Of a DNA stretch of 15,534 bases, positions 1 to 8,134 are shown piece by piece. Each line of letters opens with the position of its first letter. The first letter of the stretch is position 1. Source of the stretch: Sphingomonadales bacterium (GTDB lineage: Bacteria > Pseudomonadota > Alphaproteobacteria > Sphingomonadales > Sphingomonadaceae); NCBI GenBank assembly GCA_018067055.1, contig JAGPVK010000412.1, positions 1 through 15,534 on the forward strand. The letters run 5' to 3'. The notes below the pieces were generated by a model. That model was given only the letters and a program-made list of their open reading frames with translations. It did not search any database and was not told where the DNA came from. The position numbers and the translations under genes were made by a program.

Positions 1-1
1 C

Positions 2-421
2 GAACGGCTGGCAAACGTAGATGGCACCCATCATCTTGCTTGGGGAGCGGTCAACATGGACGAGGACGACCACCCCGCCATCGCCGCTGCGCATGTGTTT
101 CGCGATGATGAAACCAGCGATACCGGCGAGTTTGCCATCGCTGTTCTGGACCAATATCACGGTCTGGGCATCGCGCGGATATTGATGACGGCGATGTTTC
201 TGGACTGCTATTGCGAAGGCTTGCGGCAATTGCAGATCGACATCCTGCGTGACAACAAGAAAGCCTCAGGACTGATTCGATCCGTTGGAGCCAAACCCCG
301 TTTACTGGAAGGCCCGGTCGGGAGTTATAATCTCGTCATCGAGGAAGCAATTTCCGCGTTGCAAAAAATGGAAAATCCCACCGCTATCAAGGATGTCATG
401 GCGGCCTTTGCAACAGGCTAA
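2..421 (+). CDS. GNAT-family N-acetyltransferase, 3' part (5' end outside window)
   Basis: The reading frame is open from the left edge (first full codon at base 2) to TAA at 419-421, so the start lies upstream of the window. The visible 139 residues carry the acetyl-CoA-binding motif A of GNAT enzymes: a beta strand (EFAIAVLD) followed by QYHGLGIARILM, which matches the Q/R-x-x-G-x-G/A pyrophosphate loop and its helix. A later segment (LQIDILRDNKKASGLIRSVGA) matches the family's motif B, where residues contact the pantetheine arm. This is the half of the fold that binds acetyl-CoA; the substrate side is missing, so the acceptor is unknown. A Met at base 56 is internal to the domain and is not a credible start. 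The class is well supported; the specific function is not. Confidence 0.8.
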   Translation, partial: ERLANVDGTHHLAWGAVNMDEDDHPAIAAAHVFRDDETSDTGEFAIAVLDQYHGLGIARILMTAMFLDCYCEGLRQLQIDILRDNKKASGLIRSVGAKPRLLEGPVGSYNLVIEEAISALQKMENPTAIKDVMAAFATG

Positions 422-543
422 CACCCAACCCATCGCCAAAATAATCAGAAACACGCTCTTCGAGGGAACCGATCGAATATGGCGGCGTTATCCCCTAGAG
501 TCTCTGGTCGATGTTCAAGTTCACCTTTGATCAGAAGATTTGC

Positions 544-597
544 GCCAGAAAGCACGGCTCCGACCAATTGTGTAAGTCGATGATCGCGCTTTCTGGC
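544..597. repeat. 10-bp inverted repeat in convergent intergenic region
   Basis: GCCAGAAAGC at 544-553 is exactly repeated in inverse as GCTTTCTGGC at 588-597, separated by 34 bases. It lies between the converging ends of the GNAT gene (421) and the DUF2254 gene (650). There is no T-run next to either arm, so it is not a standard rho-independent terminator. I see no gene in the 228-base gap. Confidence 0.4.
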
Positions 598-649
598 CAA
601 CCATCAAAATGGCTGCCACTGCCGAACCATATATACATGGCCCATACCC

Positions 650-1912
650 CTAGTTTTTCCTGCTATCGACAACCTTTTGCGATCTCGCTTTCAGGTCCTT
701 GATGTCCGGCTGGTGGACGATGACCTCGATTGCTCTGGCCAGTGCATTGCGCGACGCTTCTGCTGCAGGTACGGCGAAGATGTCAGGCCATGACTGCGCC
801 AGCGCCAGCAGGCAAAGCTGTATCCGCTGATGCACTTCCACCATCCCGGCGCCGTCGCGGGCAATTTTGGTGAAAAAATCGGTAAAAAAATCAGCTGTTT
901 CGATTTCCGGACCATGGACTCTCGAATAGCGCGGATCCTCCGGATCCGCACAGGCTTGAGCCAACACCTCAAAACAGCGCAGTCCACTCTCCAGTACGGA
1001 AATGGCCGTGCCCGGATCGTTGACTGCCGGGGACAATGCCCGGGAAGCAATTTCGGAAAGCACTACCAGACCAAATCGGGGATCCTGATCAAAGCTGCGG
1101 TCATGCTCGATCAATATGGCATCCCGAAACGGCTGCGGATCACATTCGGTTGCCGCTTTGCCGGATAGGTAAAGCAAGGGCCGCGCTGGATAGATCAACT
1201 TCCCCGGATGAATCGCCAGATAGACAGTAAGACCATGTTTCTCGGCAGTTTCGTCGAGCAGCTCAAGGTCGATGGACGTCACCACACCGCTGGCAATATC
1301 GCAACGGACGGCAACTGCTTCGGATGGGATATCGACGGGTGGCTGAGCGTTCAAAAAGGGGTGCTGGCCGTGCCAGCGCAGCGCTTTGGCGGTGGCCCGC
1401 TCGACCCGCTCGATCAGATCATTCATTCTCCCGAAGGTCGACAGCTGCTGAATCCAGTTGATCAGCGTGCCGGTAATAAGAACGATGACCGCAATCGTCG
1501 CGAAGAACAGGATGATGCGGCCTCTGTCATCATAATAGCCGGCGGATAGTCCGATAATGCCGACAATGCTGAACAGAAATGTTCCAAGGAAGGTCGACAG
1601 CGCATTTTGCGACCGGTCATCGGCAAGCATGAGAGCGATGGTTCTCGGGGTCGCGGTGCTGGTGGCCGAACCATATGCCGATACCATGATCGAAACCGAA
1701 AATGCTATGACCGCCAGCATGCTGGAGGCCAGGATCGTCAATATATCCCCGACCGAACCGCTGGCGAGTTCCATATCCGATTCATAGGGAATCAGCGGAC
1801 CGATCCATTCCGCCGCTGTCGCGGCCGCAATCGCGGCTACGCTAAATAGCATCGCCCGGAACCAGATTTTTTCTGGCAACCGTGATATATATTTCTTTAT
1901 CGCCAAAATCAT
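650..1912 (-). CDS. DUF2254 family predicted membrane protein
   Basis: A 420-residue protein with four hydrophobic segments in the first 155 residues (about 18-38, 56-80, 107-126 and 132-151) and a soluble C-terminal half. Residues 279-303 (PRFGLVVLSEIASRALSPA, then VNDPGTA) are the hallmark of DUF2254. The family is widespread in bacteria and has no established function. The frame stays open upstream to 2098, but the ATG at 1912 is preferred: it starts a basic N-terminus (MILAIKKY) just before the first membrane segment and gives the family's usual length, while the 62 extra residues look like random polar sequence. The Shine-Dalgarno is weak (A-rich, AAAGAA). The 234-base gap to tag (1913-2146) contains no gene. 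It does contain a 6-bp hairpin at 1993-2011 and a 5-bp hairpin at 2054-2069, which would lie in this gene's leader. Confidence 0.85.
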   Translation of the reverse strand: MILAIKKYISRLPEKIWFRAMLFSVAAIAAATAAEWIGPLIPYESDMELASGSVGDILTILASSMLAVIAFSVSIMVSAYGSATSTATPRTIALMLADDRSQNALSTFLGTFLFSIVGIIGLSAGYYDDRGRIILFFATIAVIVLITGTLINWIQQLSTFGRMNDLIERVERATAKALRWHGQHPFLNAQPPVDIPSEAVAVRCDIASGVVTSIDLELLDETAEKHGLTVYLAIHPGKLIYPARPLLYLSGKAATECDPQPFRDAILIEHDRSFDQDPRFGLVVLSEIASRALSPAVNDPGTAISVLESGLRCFEVLAQACADPEDPRYSRVHGPEIETADFFTDFFTKIARDGAGMVEVHQRIQLCLLALAQSWPDIFAVPAAEASRNALARAIEVIVHQPDIKDLKARSQKVVDSRKN

Positions 1913-2146
1913 ATGTCGTTCTTTTTCATTTTGCACGGTGGGGACGCGCGTAATCCGCGGATCTGTGCTGCCCCGCAACGGTCGATCGTCCTGATGTCTA
2001 TTCCTGACATCCGACCACAATAGCTTTTTTTCGACACGCCTGCCAGCGCGGTTTCCCGCATTCTCGGGATCAGAAGGATCACCTTGACCGCAACTCAAGT
2101 CGGCTCAGGATCAACCAGGCCGAGGACAAGACGATGGTCAACCTGA

Positions 2147-2728
2147 TCAGGCTTTCCAGCAATCAGCGAGATGGTCGTCGGTCATCCCGATCGCCTGCAT
2201 ATAGGCGTAGATGATGGTGCTGCCGACAAAACTCATGCCGCGTTTTTTGAGCGTTCTGGAAATTGCGTCGCTGATCGGCGATGTGGTCGCCATATCGGAA
2301 AAATGCAGGGGGCGATTGACGGGCGGATTGCCATCCAGATGATCCCATAGCCAGGCATCAAAACTGCCAAACTCCCTTTGCATCTCCAGGAAGACCAGTG
2401 CGTTCTTGCGGACCGAATGAATCTTGAGCCGGTTGCGGATAATCGCCGGCTCCTCGCGCAAGGCGTCCAGCTCTGCATCACCCATTGCAGCACAGCGTCC
2501 TATATCAAAATCATGAAAGGCCGTTCGATAGCCGTCGCGTTTGCGCAATACGGTCTCCCAGCTCAGGCCAGCCTGCGCGCCTTCGAGGATCAGATTCTCA
2601 AACAGCAATCGGTCATCATGGACCGGCACACCCCATTCCCGATCATGATATTCACCATAAAATTCCTTGCCCGCCTGCCCACCGAAGCACCGGTGTTTTC
2701 CATCCGTTCCAACTATTGTCATGATCAT
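2147..2728 (-). CDS. tag: DNA-3-methyladenine glycosylase I
   Basis: Base-excision repair enzyme that cuts 3-methyladenine from alkylated DNA. The 193 residues align end to end with E. coli Tag (187 aa). The zinc-snap ligands are present: Cys14 in HRCFGG, His28 in EYHDREWG, and His186 and Cys190 in DDHLADC. The pocket block LEGAQAGLSW (residues 48-57, with Glu49 and Trp57) and the C-terminal KKRGMSFVGSTIIYAYMQA are also intact. The first ATG is at 2728; a second in-frame ATG two codons later (2722) is equally possible, and neither has a clear Shine-Dalgarno. It follows the methyltransferase gene on the same strand by 31 bases, so co-transcription and perhaps coupled translation are likely. 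Identification is firm. Confidence 0.95.
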   Translation of the reverse strand: MIMTIVGTDGKHRCFGGQAGKEFYGEYHDREWGVPVHDDRLLFENLILEGAQAGLSWETVLRKRDGYRTAFHDFDIGRCAAMGDAELDALREEPAIIRNRLKIHSVRKNALVFLEMQREFGSFDAWLWDHLDGNPPVNRPLHFSDMATTSPISDAISRTLKKRGMSFVGSTIIYAYMQAIGMTDDHLADCWKA

Positions 2729-2759
2729 CGACTAGACGGTCCGGCCGTTTCCGACAATT

Positions 2760-4085
2760 TTATTCAGCAGGCTGGATGCCCGATGTCCGGTCCTGGTCCG
2801 GACCCCACCAGCCAATCCGCCGCTTGGTCCAGTTGATCAGCCGCGGAAGCGGCGCGTTGCGATCCATCCATTCGGCATAATCCTTATAGGCAGGGTCGGC
2901 CAGCAGATGCTTCTCTTCGGTCTTCGCGCGCCAGTAATAGACGCCGCTGACCAGTGCCATCAGCGCGGTGTTGCGCACGGAGTCGGTAACAGTGCCCGAG
3001 GTCACCAGAAACGGCATGCTTGCCAGCCACCAGAAGGCATTTTTCGCGACATAGGCAGGATGCTTGGTCCAGCTGTAAGGGCCGTGAGTCAAAATTCCGC
3101 GATGAGTGAGATTGGAAAAGCGCAGGCCAAATGCGACGGTCGCCCAGGCGTAGACCGCGGTGAGCAAAACCAAAATTCCGCCCCAGATCGGAAGCAGCCC
3201 TGGCTGGCCTTCAAGCCAAAATGCCCAGTCGGCGGTGTTGACATGATAGTTGAGCGGGCCATCGTCGCCCATCAGGATGAACGGTGGATAGCACATCAGC
3301 GCCGCAACCCAGCCCGCCAGATAGGGATTTGCGGTGCGGATATGGGCATCAAGCGGCTTCATTGTCAGCAGATAGCCAACCGTTGCAAACTGGACATCGA
3401 CAACGAACATCGCCGTTATCAGCCAACCGGCGATTGCCACTGGATCGCCGGAGATTTCAGCCAGATCAAGCCGGACCAGATCACCGAAGCCGCCGGGCAC
3501 GATCGAGATCATGAAAGCCAGAAAAAATCCCTTCACCGCCCAAGCGCGCAGATGGTGGTAAATCTGTTCTCGATCAAATGCGCTCTTCCTGCCGGTCAGC
3601 AATTGGCCAAAATGCCAGGCCCCATCGCGCGGTTCGATGGTGAAGCGATCCATGATCAGGACATAGGGGATGGACAGCACGAACAGCCACGGCGCAGCGG
3701 CTTCCATCATTTCCATCGAAAATTGATATTGTCCGGTCCAGTACCAGCGACCGACACAATAGATCGTCGCGATAAGTCCCCATGTTGTCCACAGGCCAGC
3801 CAGTTTCACGAGGCTGATGTCGAAGGTCTCTTTGAGCATTTTTGGATTGTGCCAGTCGATTCCGGTCGATGGCCGCAAATGAACCTTGTCCATCAGCAGC
3901 GACCAGATCACCATCGGCACAGCACAGGCAAAGCAGGCAGCGAGCGCGGAATAGGATCCGTCCATGCCATATTGTCGGGCTATCATTATCCACGAAGCCA
4001 ACCCGATCAGGCCAGCCACACCAACGCCATGGGACACCGCTGACCGCGGGCGTGGATCATTATTAACGGGTTTTTGTCCGAACAT
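2760..4085 (-). CDS. Large multi-pass membrane methyltransferase, ICMT/PEMT type
   Basis: A 441-residue integral membrane protein with about ten hydrophobic segments. The C-terminal third carries the SAM-binding signature shared by isoprenylcysteine carboxyl methyltransferases and phospholipid N-methyltransferases: GPYSWTKHPAY at 335-345, and RAKTEEKHL at 386-394 followed by DPAYKDY. In known family members the histidine and proline of the first motif and the acidic residues of the second form the cofactor pocket. The protein is roughly twice the usual length of such enzymes; the extra N-terminal ~300 residues form six or seven further membrane segments with no recognisable domain. The substrate cannot be deduced: a lipid, a small hydrophobic thiol or an isoprenoid carboxylate are all possible. 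It starts at ATG 4085 without a clear Shine-Dalgarno, diverges from the dehydrogenase gene across 129 bases, and probably leads a two-gene operon with tag. Confidence 0.8.
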   Translation of the reverse strand: MFGQKPVNNDPRPRSAVSHGVGVAGLIGLASWIMIARQYGMDGSYSALAACFACAVPMVIWSLLMDKVHLRPSTGIDWHNPKMLKETFDISLVKLAGLWTTWGLIATIYCVGRWYWTGQYQFSMEMMEAAAPWLFVLSIPYVLIMDRFTIEPRDGAWHFGQLLTGRKSAFDREQIYHHLRAWAVKGFFLAFMISIVPGGFGDLVRLDLAEISGDPVAIAGWLITAMFVVDVQFATVGYLLTMKPLDAHIRTANPYLAGWVAALMCYPPFILMGDDGPLNYHVNTADWAFWLEGQPGLLPIWGGILVLLTAVYAWATVAFGLRFSNLTHRGILTHGPYSWTKHPAYVAKNAFWWLASMPFLVTSGTVTDSVRNTALMALVSGVYYWRAKTEEKHLLADPAYKDYAEWMDRNAPLPRLINWTKRRIGWWGPDQDRTSGIQPAE

Positions 4086-4214
4086 GCGCCGACTTTAACC
4101 AGAAATGGTAAGCAAGCGGTGAACAAAGCAATAGTAAGGAAAATCCGCGGATTGGCCTAGGAAAATCGCCCAGGATCCCCTATATCATCTTGTAAAGGTG
4201 GGTGGAATCAATTG

Positions 4215-5402
4215 ATGATAAAAAACGGGAATGTTATGAAAAATATTGGACTGTCGCTCTCGGTCGCCGTTCTTGTGGCTGCTTGCACCAATGGTGACGA
4301 TGCACAGGCTAACGGCAATACATCTGCAGAGAAACAGGCGATGTCCGATATCTCACCGGTCGACCGCAAGCCTTTCCATGCCACAGAAATTGCCGGTTTT
4401 GATGAACCATGGGCTATGACTTTCCTGCCCGATGGCCGGATGCTGGTCAGCGAAAAAGCGGGCAAGCTGCAGCTGGTCGATGCCAAAGGGCAGAAAACCG
4501 AGATCGGCGGCGTACCCGAGGTTGACTATGGTGGTCAGGGCGGCTTCGGCGACATCGTGCTCGCTCCCGATTTTGCGACCAGCAATATGGTCTATTTGAG
4601 CTGGGTTGAAGCCGGAGACAAAGATACACGCGGTGCCGTGGTCGGTCGGGCGCGGCTGGAACTGAAGGGTCAGAAACCGGCCCTGAAAAATCTGCAAACT
4701 ATCTGGAAGCAAAATCCGAAAGTCGAGGGGCGAGGACATTTCTCGCATCGCATCGCCTTTTCACCGGATGGCGAATATCTGTTCATAGGTTCGGGCGAGC
4801 GGCAGAAATTTGACCCGGCCCAGGATATGGCAGCCAATCTCGGCAAGATCGTCCGGCTATATCCGGATGGCACGATTCCGAAGGACAATCCTTTTGTCGA
4901 CAAGGACGGCGCGCTTCCGGAAATCTGGTCGCTCGGCCACCGCAATATTCTCGGGCTTGCCTTTGATAGCAAAGGGCGTTTGTGGAATCAGGAAATGGGC
5001 CCGAAAGCGGGTGACGAACTGAATCTCGTTCAGCGCGGCACCAATTATGGCTATCCGATTGTCTCGGAAGGCGATCATTATGATGGCAAGAAAATACCCA
5101 ATCACGACACCCGTCCCGAATTCGCCGCACCCAAGGTAGCGTGGGTGCCGACGATCGCACCGAGCGGTCTGATCTTCTATTCCGGCGATCTGTTCCCGGC
5201 CTGGAAAGGCAGTGCGTTTATGGGGGGCCTCGCCAGTCAGGCGCTGATCCGCGTCAGTTTCGATGGCGATACCGCCAAGGAAGCCGAACGTTTCCTGATG
5301 GACAATCGTATCCGTGAAGTGGAGCAGGGACCGGACGGTGCCATCTATGTTCTGGAAGACGGCGAAGGTGGCCGGTTGCTCAAGCTGACGCCGACCAAAT
5401 AG
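4215..5402 (+). CDS. PQQ-dependent sugar (aldose) dehydrogenase, lipoprotein
   Basis: A 395-residue member of the soluble PQQ glucose/aldose dehydrogenase family (six-bladed propeller; E. coli YliI/Asd and Acinetobacter GdhB type), which oxidises aldoses to lactones in the periplasm. Supporting segments in order are [21 protein letters not shown] (64-83), [15 protein letters not shown] with the likely catalytic base His175, [20 protein letters not shown] (PQQ-contacting Arg243) and RGTNYGYP. The N-terminus is a lipoprotein signal: a Lys-containing head, a hydrophobic stretch and lipobox LVAAC with Cys24, so the enzyme should be anchored to a membrane and face the periplasm. ATG 4215 has GGTGGA 8 bases upstream. 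TTG 4212 and ATG 4236 (Cys would become residue 17) are alternatives. No PQQ synthesis genes are in the window. The gene converges with the DUF1499 gene across 18 bases. Confidence 0.88.
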   Translation: MIKNGNVMKNIGLSLSVAVLVAACTNGDDAQANGNTSAEKQAMSDISPVDRKPFHATEIAGFDEPWAMTFLPDGRMLVSEKAGKLQLVDAKGQKTEIGGVPEVDYGGQGGFGDIVLAPDFATSNMVYLSWVEAGDKDTRGAVVGRARLELKGQKPALKNLQTIWKQNPKVEGRGHFSHRIAFSPDGEYLFIGSGERQKFDPAQDMAANLGKIVRLYPDGTIPKDNPFVDKDGALPEIWSLGHRNILGLAFDSKGRLWNQEMGPKAGDELNLVQRGTNYGYPIVSEGDHYDGKKIPNHDTRPEFAAPKVAWVPTIAPSGLIFYSGDLFPAWKGSAFMGGLASQALIRVSFDGDTAKEAERFLMDNRIREVEQGPDGAIYVLEDGEGGRLLKLTPTK

Positions 5403-5420
5403 GTCGTTTTCAATCGGTGA

Positions 5421-6287
5421 TCATTGCGAAGCGGTGGTTGTCGTCCCGGACAGGTCGCTCAGGAAATCACGTACGCGCTTGGCGTTAATCCCCAGATCGT
5501 GGACGCCTGCGCGGCTGACCGAACGGACATCGATAATGCTGGCGGCTCCGTTTTCCGCCGCTCTGGCACGGATGACAATGTCATCCTTGAACCGGAACAG
5601 CGAATAGGTGTCGGTGGCTTCCAGATTGCCTGCTGCCGGGTCGACGCTGACGATATCCCAGCCGCGATCTTCCGCCAGTCTTTTGTCTTTTTCGATAACC
5701 ACAGCGACCGGCTGATCGATCCGGACCGAACGAATGTCCGGATAGGCGTCCTGATGCAGGGTTGCCCAGCGCTGGCGCGGGTTCATCCCGGCCATATCGC
5801 TATCATCCGCTCCGGGGATTTTATCCCAATTGTCATCGCGCAACCGTAGCCCCGTAAATTGCGGCGGATCAGCAAGGTCGGTGGTGATGTCGTGAATAGC
5901 AGGCAGGCTCAGCATGGCTGAGCCATAAGGAGCGAGATAGGCGAGAAAGCCAAGCGCCGCGGCCATTCCCAATCCGATCAGCGGCCAGCGGGTCTCGCGG
6001 CCTTGACGCCGGTTCAGCACGATGAAGGCAATGGCGAGGAGCAACGCGGCCACCGCCATCAGGATGATCCAGGGCACCGCCGCGAGACCCGCCTGCCGGG
6101 CCCACAGACCGATGCCGCTGCCCCCGGCGGCAATGATGAAAGCCAGAGGAGCGCCAACACCGAACAGCGCTATCAGCCAACCCTTTGGATCGCGCCGCAA
6201 AGAAGCCAGCCTGAACGGTTTCACCTGATTCGGTGGTGACGGCGAATGGTCAGCAGACGGTTCGGATTCCTGATTCTGGTCGGACAC
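5421..6287 (-). CDS. DUF1499 domain membrane protein
   Basis: A 288-residue protein with a polar, Pro-rich cytoplasmic-looking head, three membrane segments (about 36-56, 68-89 and 101-119) and a C-terminal DUF1499 domain from about residue 128 on. Domain landmarks are PAIHDITTDLADPP, GWDIVSVDPAAGNLEATD, and RSVSRAGVHDLGINAKRV near the end. DUF1499 has no proven biochemical function; the domain is often found on its own or after membrane segments, as here. GTG at 6287 is chosen because AGGGAG lies 7 bases upstream (complement of 6295-6300). A TTG at 6293 is also in frame but sits too close to that site. It is transcribed divergently from the GNAT gene at 6403 across 115 bases. Confidence 0.85.
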   Translation of the reverse strand: MSDQNQESEPSADHSPSPPNQVKPFRLASLRRDPKGWLIALFGVGAPLAFIIAAGGSGIGLWARQAGLAAVPWIILMAVAALLLAIAFIVLNRRQGRETRWPLIGLGMAAALGFLAYLAPYGSAMLSLPAIHDITTDLADPPQFTGLRLRDDNWDKIPGADDSDMAGMNPRQRWATLHQDAYPDIRSVRIDQPVAVVIEKDKRLAEDRGWDIVSVDPAAGNLEATDTYSLFRFKDDIVIRARAAENGAASIIDVRSVSRAGVHDLGINAKRVRDFLSDLSGTTTTASQ

Positions 6288-6335
6288 GCGCAAACTCCCT
6301 TAACAGAACAATCTTTTAGCTGGCGCTATGCCATC

Positions 6336-6370
6336 ATGCAAATGCTACCTATCCCACTCGACTTTTGCAT
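6336..6370. repeat. 7-bp inverted repeat in divergent promoter region
   Basis: ATGCAAA at 6336-6342 and TTTGCAT at 6364-6370 are exact inverted copies separated by 21 bases. They lie between the divergent DUF1499 and GNAT genes, about 30 bases before the preferred GNAT start. They could be two half-sites for a regulator or a weak RNA hairpin; the sequence does not decide. Confidence 0.3.
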
Positions 6371-6402
6371 CGAAGCGGAGTAGCGCGCGCTTTTCCTGCA
6401 AT

Positions 6403-6930
6403 ATGAGACCAACGACTTTGACCAGCATCATTCCTCTCGCGGAAATCGACCCGCAACTCGTCGAAGCCTTGCTCGACGCTGCCTTCGGCACCGACCGGCA
6501 CGACCGTACTGCCTATAAATTGCGCGATGGCATGGACATGCTGGAAGGCCTGTCGCTGGCCGCCGTGGACCTGGAAAAACACGAGTTGCTCGGTTCGATT
6601 CAATGCTGGCCGGTCGCGTTGACCGATGAAGACGGTCAGAAGCACCCGATGATCATGGTCGGTCCGGTCGCGGTTTACCCGGATTTTCAGCGCGAGGGCA
6701 TTGGCCGGGCGATGATGACAGCGTTGCTGAAGGAAATTCAGCCCGATGATCCGCTGCCGCTGGTGATGATCGGTGATCCGGAATATTACGAGCGCTTCTT
6801 CGGTTTTTCCGCACAAGGTACCGGAGGATGGACACTGCCTGGGCCATGGGAGCCATCACGGCTGCTGGTCCGCAACAATCCGGCCCATCCCTTGCCGAAA
6901 ACCGGCACGCTCGGACCATGGACACAATAG
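6403..6930 (+). CDS. GNAT family N-acetyltransferase (YhbS-like)
   Basis: A 175-residue acetyltransferase of the YhbS-like GNAT group. Motif A is clear at residues 86-108: MVGPVAVYPDFQREGIGRAM, where QREGIG is the acetyl-CoA pyrophosphate loop. The conserved DPEYYERFFGF (125-135) is the family's C-terminal block, whose tyrosines help bind the cofactor. The acceptor substrate is unknown. The start at 6403 gives MRPTTLTSIIPL, which leads straight into the domain. An upstream in-frame ATG at 6328 would add 25 residues rich in Cys, Ser and Arg that do not look like part of the fold, so it was rejected. No strong Shine-Dalgarno is visible for either start. It is separated by 47 bases from the DUF1285 gene on the same strand and may share its transcript. 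Confidence 0.85.
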   Translation: MRPTTLTSIIPLAEIDPQLVEALLDAAFGTDRHDRTAYKLRDGMDMLEGLSLAAVDLEKHELLGSIQCWPVALTDEDGQKHPMIMVGPVAVYPDFQREGIGRAMMTALLKEIQPDDPLPLVMIGDPEYYERFFGFSAQGTGGWTLPGPWEPSRLLVRNNPAHPLPKTGTLGPWTQ

Positions 6931-6977
6931 CGAGTCTAAAGCTTTACAGACATGGCGCCGGGCAATAGTCCGGTTCC

Positions 6978-7535
6978 ATGCCCTACACGCCTCCACCCGA
7001 ACTCGCCTCGCTTTCGATAGCGGAGATCGCCGAACTGGCGGCAGCGCAGAAACTGCCCCCGGTCGATCAATGGGATCCGCAAGAGACCGGTGACAGCGAA
7101 ATGCGTATTGCCGCCGACGGCACATGGTATCATCAGGGCGACCCAATCAGGCGACGCGCCATGGTCCGCGCCTTTTCCAGCATCTTGCGACGGGAACCGG
7201 ACGACAGCTATGCGCTGGTCACGCCTTATCAGAAGCTGAGCATCGTCGTCGAGGATGCGCCCTTCGTCGCGGTTGAACTGGAAAGCGAAGGCAGCGGCGC
7301 TGATCGGACTCTGGCATTTCGGCTGAATACCGACCATCTGGTGGTTGCCGATGCTGACCATCCGCTGCGCTTTGGAGCAGACAAGCCGCAGCCCTATCTG
7401 CAGGTGCGGCGCGGTCTGGAAGCGTTGCTCGCCCGGCCGGTCTATTATCAGCTTGCAGAACTGGCGCTGGAGGAAGGTGGCGATCCCATCGGTATCTGGT
7501 CGGCTGGCATTTTCTTTCCGATGGCAACCGATTGA
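6978..7535 (+). CDS. DUF1285 domain protein
   Basis: A 185-residue soluble protein that matches the DUF1285 family along its whole length: DSEMRIAADGTWYHQGDPIRR near residues 39-59, then RAFSSILRRE, and LVTPYQKLSIVVEDAPFVAVE. Crystal structures of family members exist but no activity has been assigned. Its stop codon TGA (7533-7535) shares its last base with the ATG of the NUDIX gene, so translation of the two is probably coupled. A DUF1285-NUDIX-CCA gene order recurs in alphaproteobacteria as far as I recall, which suggests a shared housekeeping role linked to RNA or nucleotide metabolism. That link is inference. Confidence 0.87.
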   Translation: MPYTPPPELASLSIAEIAELAAAQKLPPVDQWDPQETGDSEMRIAADGTWYHQGDPIRRRAMVRAFSSILRREPDDSYALVTPYQKLSIVVEDAPFVAVELESEGSGADRTLAFRLNTDHLVVADADHPLRFGADKPQPYLQVRRGLEALLARPVYYQLAELALEEGGDPIGIWSAGIFFPMATD

Positions 7536-8134
7536 TGACCCTGCGCGACCGGCTCGAAAAGGCACTGGTGCGAGGACATGAAAATGACCTCGACCATCTG
7601 CTCTATAATGAACGCGACCATATCGATGACCTCAAGATCCTGCGCGACGCCGCGGTGCTGATCGCGGTGACCGATCGTCCTGATCCCGGCGTGATTTTCG
7701 TCCAGCGGCCACAGCATATGCGCAACCATCCCGGGCAGGTTGCCTTCCCCGGTGGCAAGATTGACCCCGGCGACCGCGATCCGATCGACGCGGCACTGCG
7801 CGAGGCCCATGAAGAAGTCGCGCTCGACCGCAGCCATGTCGATATCATCGGCATGACCGACACGTTCCAGTCGGGCAGCGGATACAATATCCAGCCGGTG
7901 CTGAGCGTCATCCCGCCCGACCTGCCCTTCATCGCCGACCCCGGCGAGGTCGAAAGCTGGTTTGAAGCGCCGCTCGATTTTCTGCTAGATCCGAAAAACC
8001 GCACCATCCACGAAGGCACGTGGAACGGACGCAAACGGCATTATTATGAAATCTACTGGCAGGACTATCGCATCTGGGGGATCACCGCCGGGATTTTGAA
8101 CAATCTCGGGAAAAGACTGGGTTGGGAACCATGA
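7535..8134 (+). CDS. CoA pyrophosphatase-type NUDIX hydrolase
   Basis: A 199-residue NUDIX hydrolase. The segment QRPQHMRNHPGQVAFPGGK (57-75) is the UPF0035 signature of the CoA-pyrophosphatase branch (NudL, Pcd1, NUDT7), which split CoA into 3',5'-ADP and phosphopantetheine. It runs straight into the Nudix box (73-97). The metal-binding REAHEE helix core is intact. Two box positions differ from the MutT consensus: Asp80 stands where Glu is usual, and Ala96 replaces the Gly of EExG; the first is common in the CoA branch. ATG 7535 overlaps the preceding stop by one base; a TTG at 7532 is a less likely start. The 3' end overlaps the CCA gene by four bases (ATGA), a typical coupled arrangement. 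Subfamily call is good; true substrate is unproven. Confidence 0.88.
   Translation: MTLRDRLEKALVRGHENDLDHLLYNERDHIDDLKILRDAAVLIAVTDRPDPGVIFVQRPQHMRNHPGQVAFPGGKIDPGDRDPIDAALREAHEEVALDRSHVDIIGMTDTFQSGSGYNIQPVLSVIPPDLPFIADPGEVESWFEAPLDFLLDPKNRTIHEGTWNGRKRHYYEIYWQDYRIWGITAGILNNLGKRLGWEP

Noticed and set aside
511..702. 63-codon plus-strand frame over the intergenic inverted repeat
   Set aside because: No Shine-Dalgarno, no recognisable domain, and it runs into the 3' end of the DUF2254 gene on the other strand.
1913..2098. 62-residue N-terminal extension of DUF2254
   Set aside because: It would put a long polar, low-complexity stretch before the normal basic start and first membrane helix; the ATG at 1912 gives the family length.
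2907..4043. 378-codon open frame on the plus strand across the methyltransferase
   Set aside because: Antisense shadow of the multi-pass methyltransferase; the translation is polar, low in structure and matches nothing.
6328..6402. Upstream start of the GNAT gene at 6328
   Set aside because: The 25 extra residues are Cys/Ser/Arg-rich, contain the inverted repeat DNA, and are not part of the GNAT fold.
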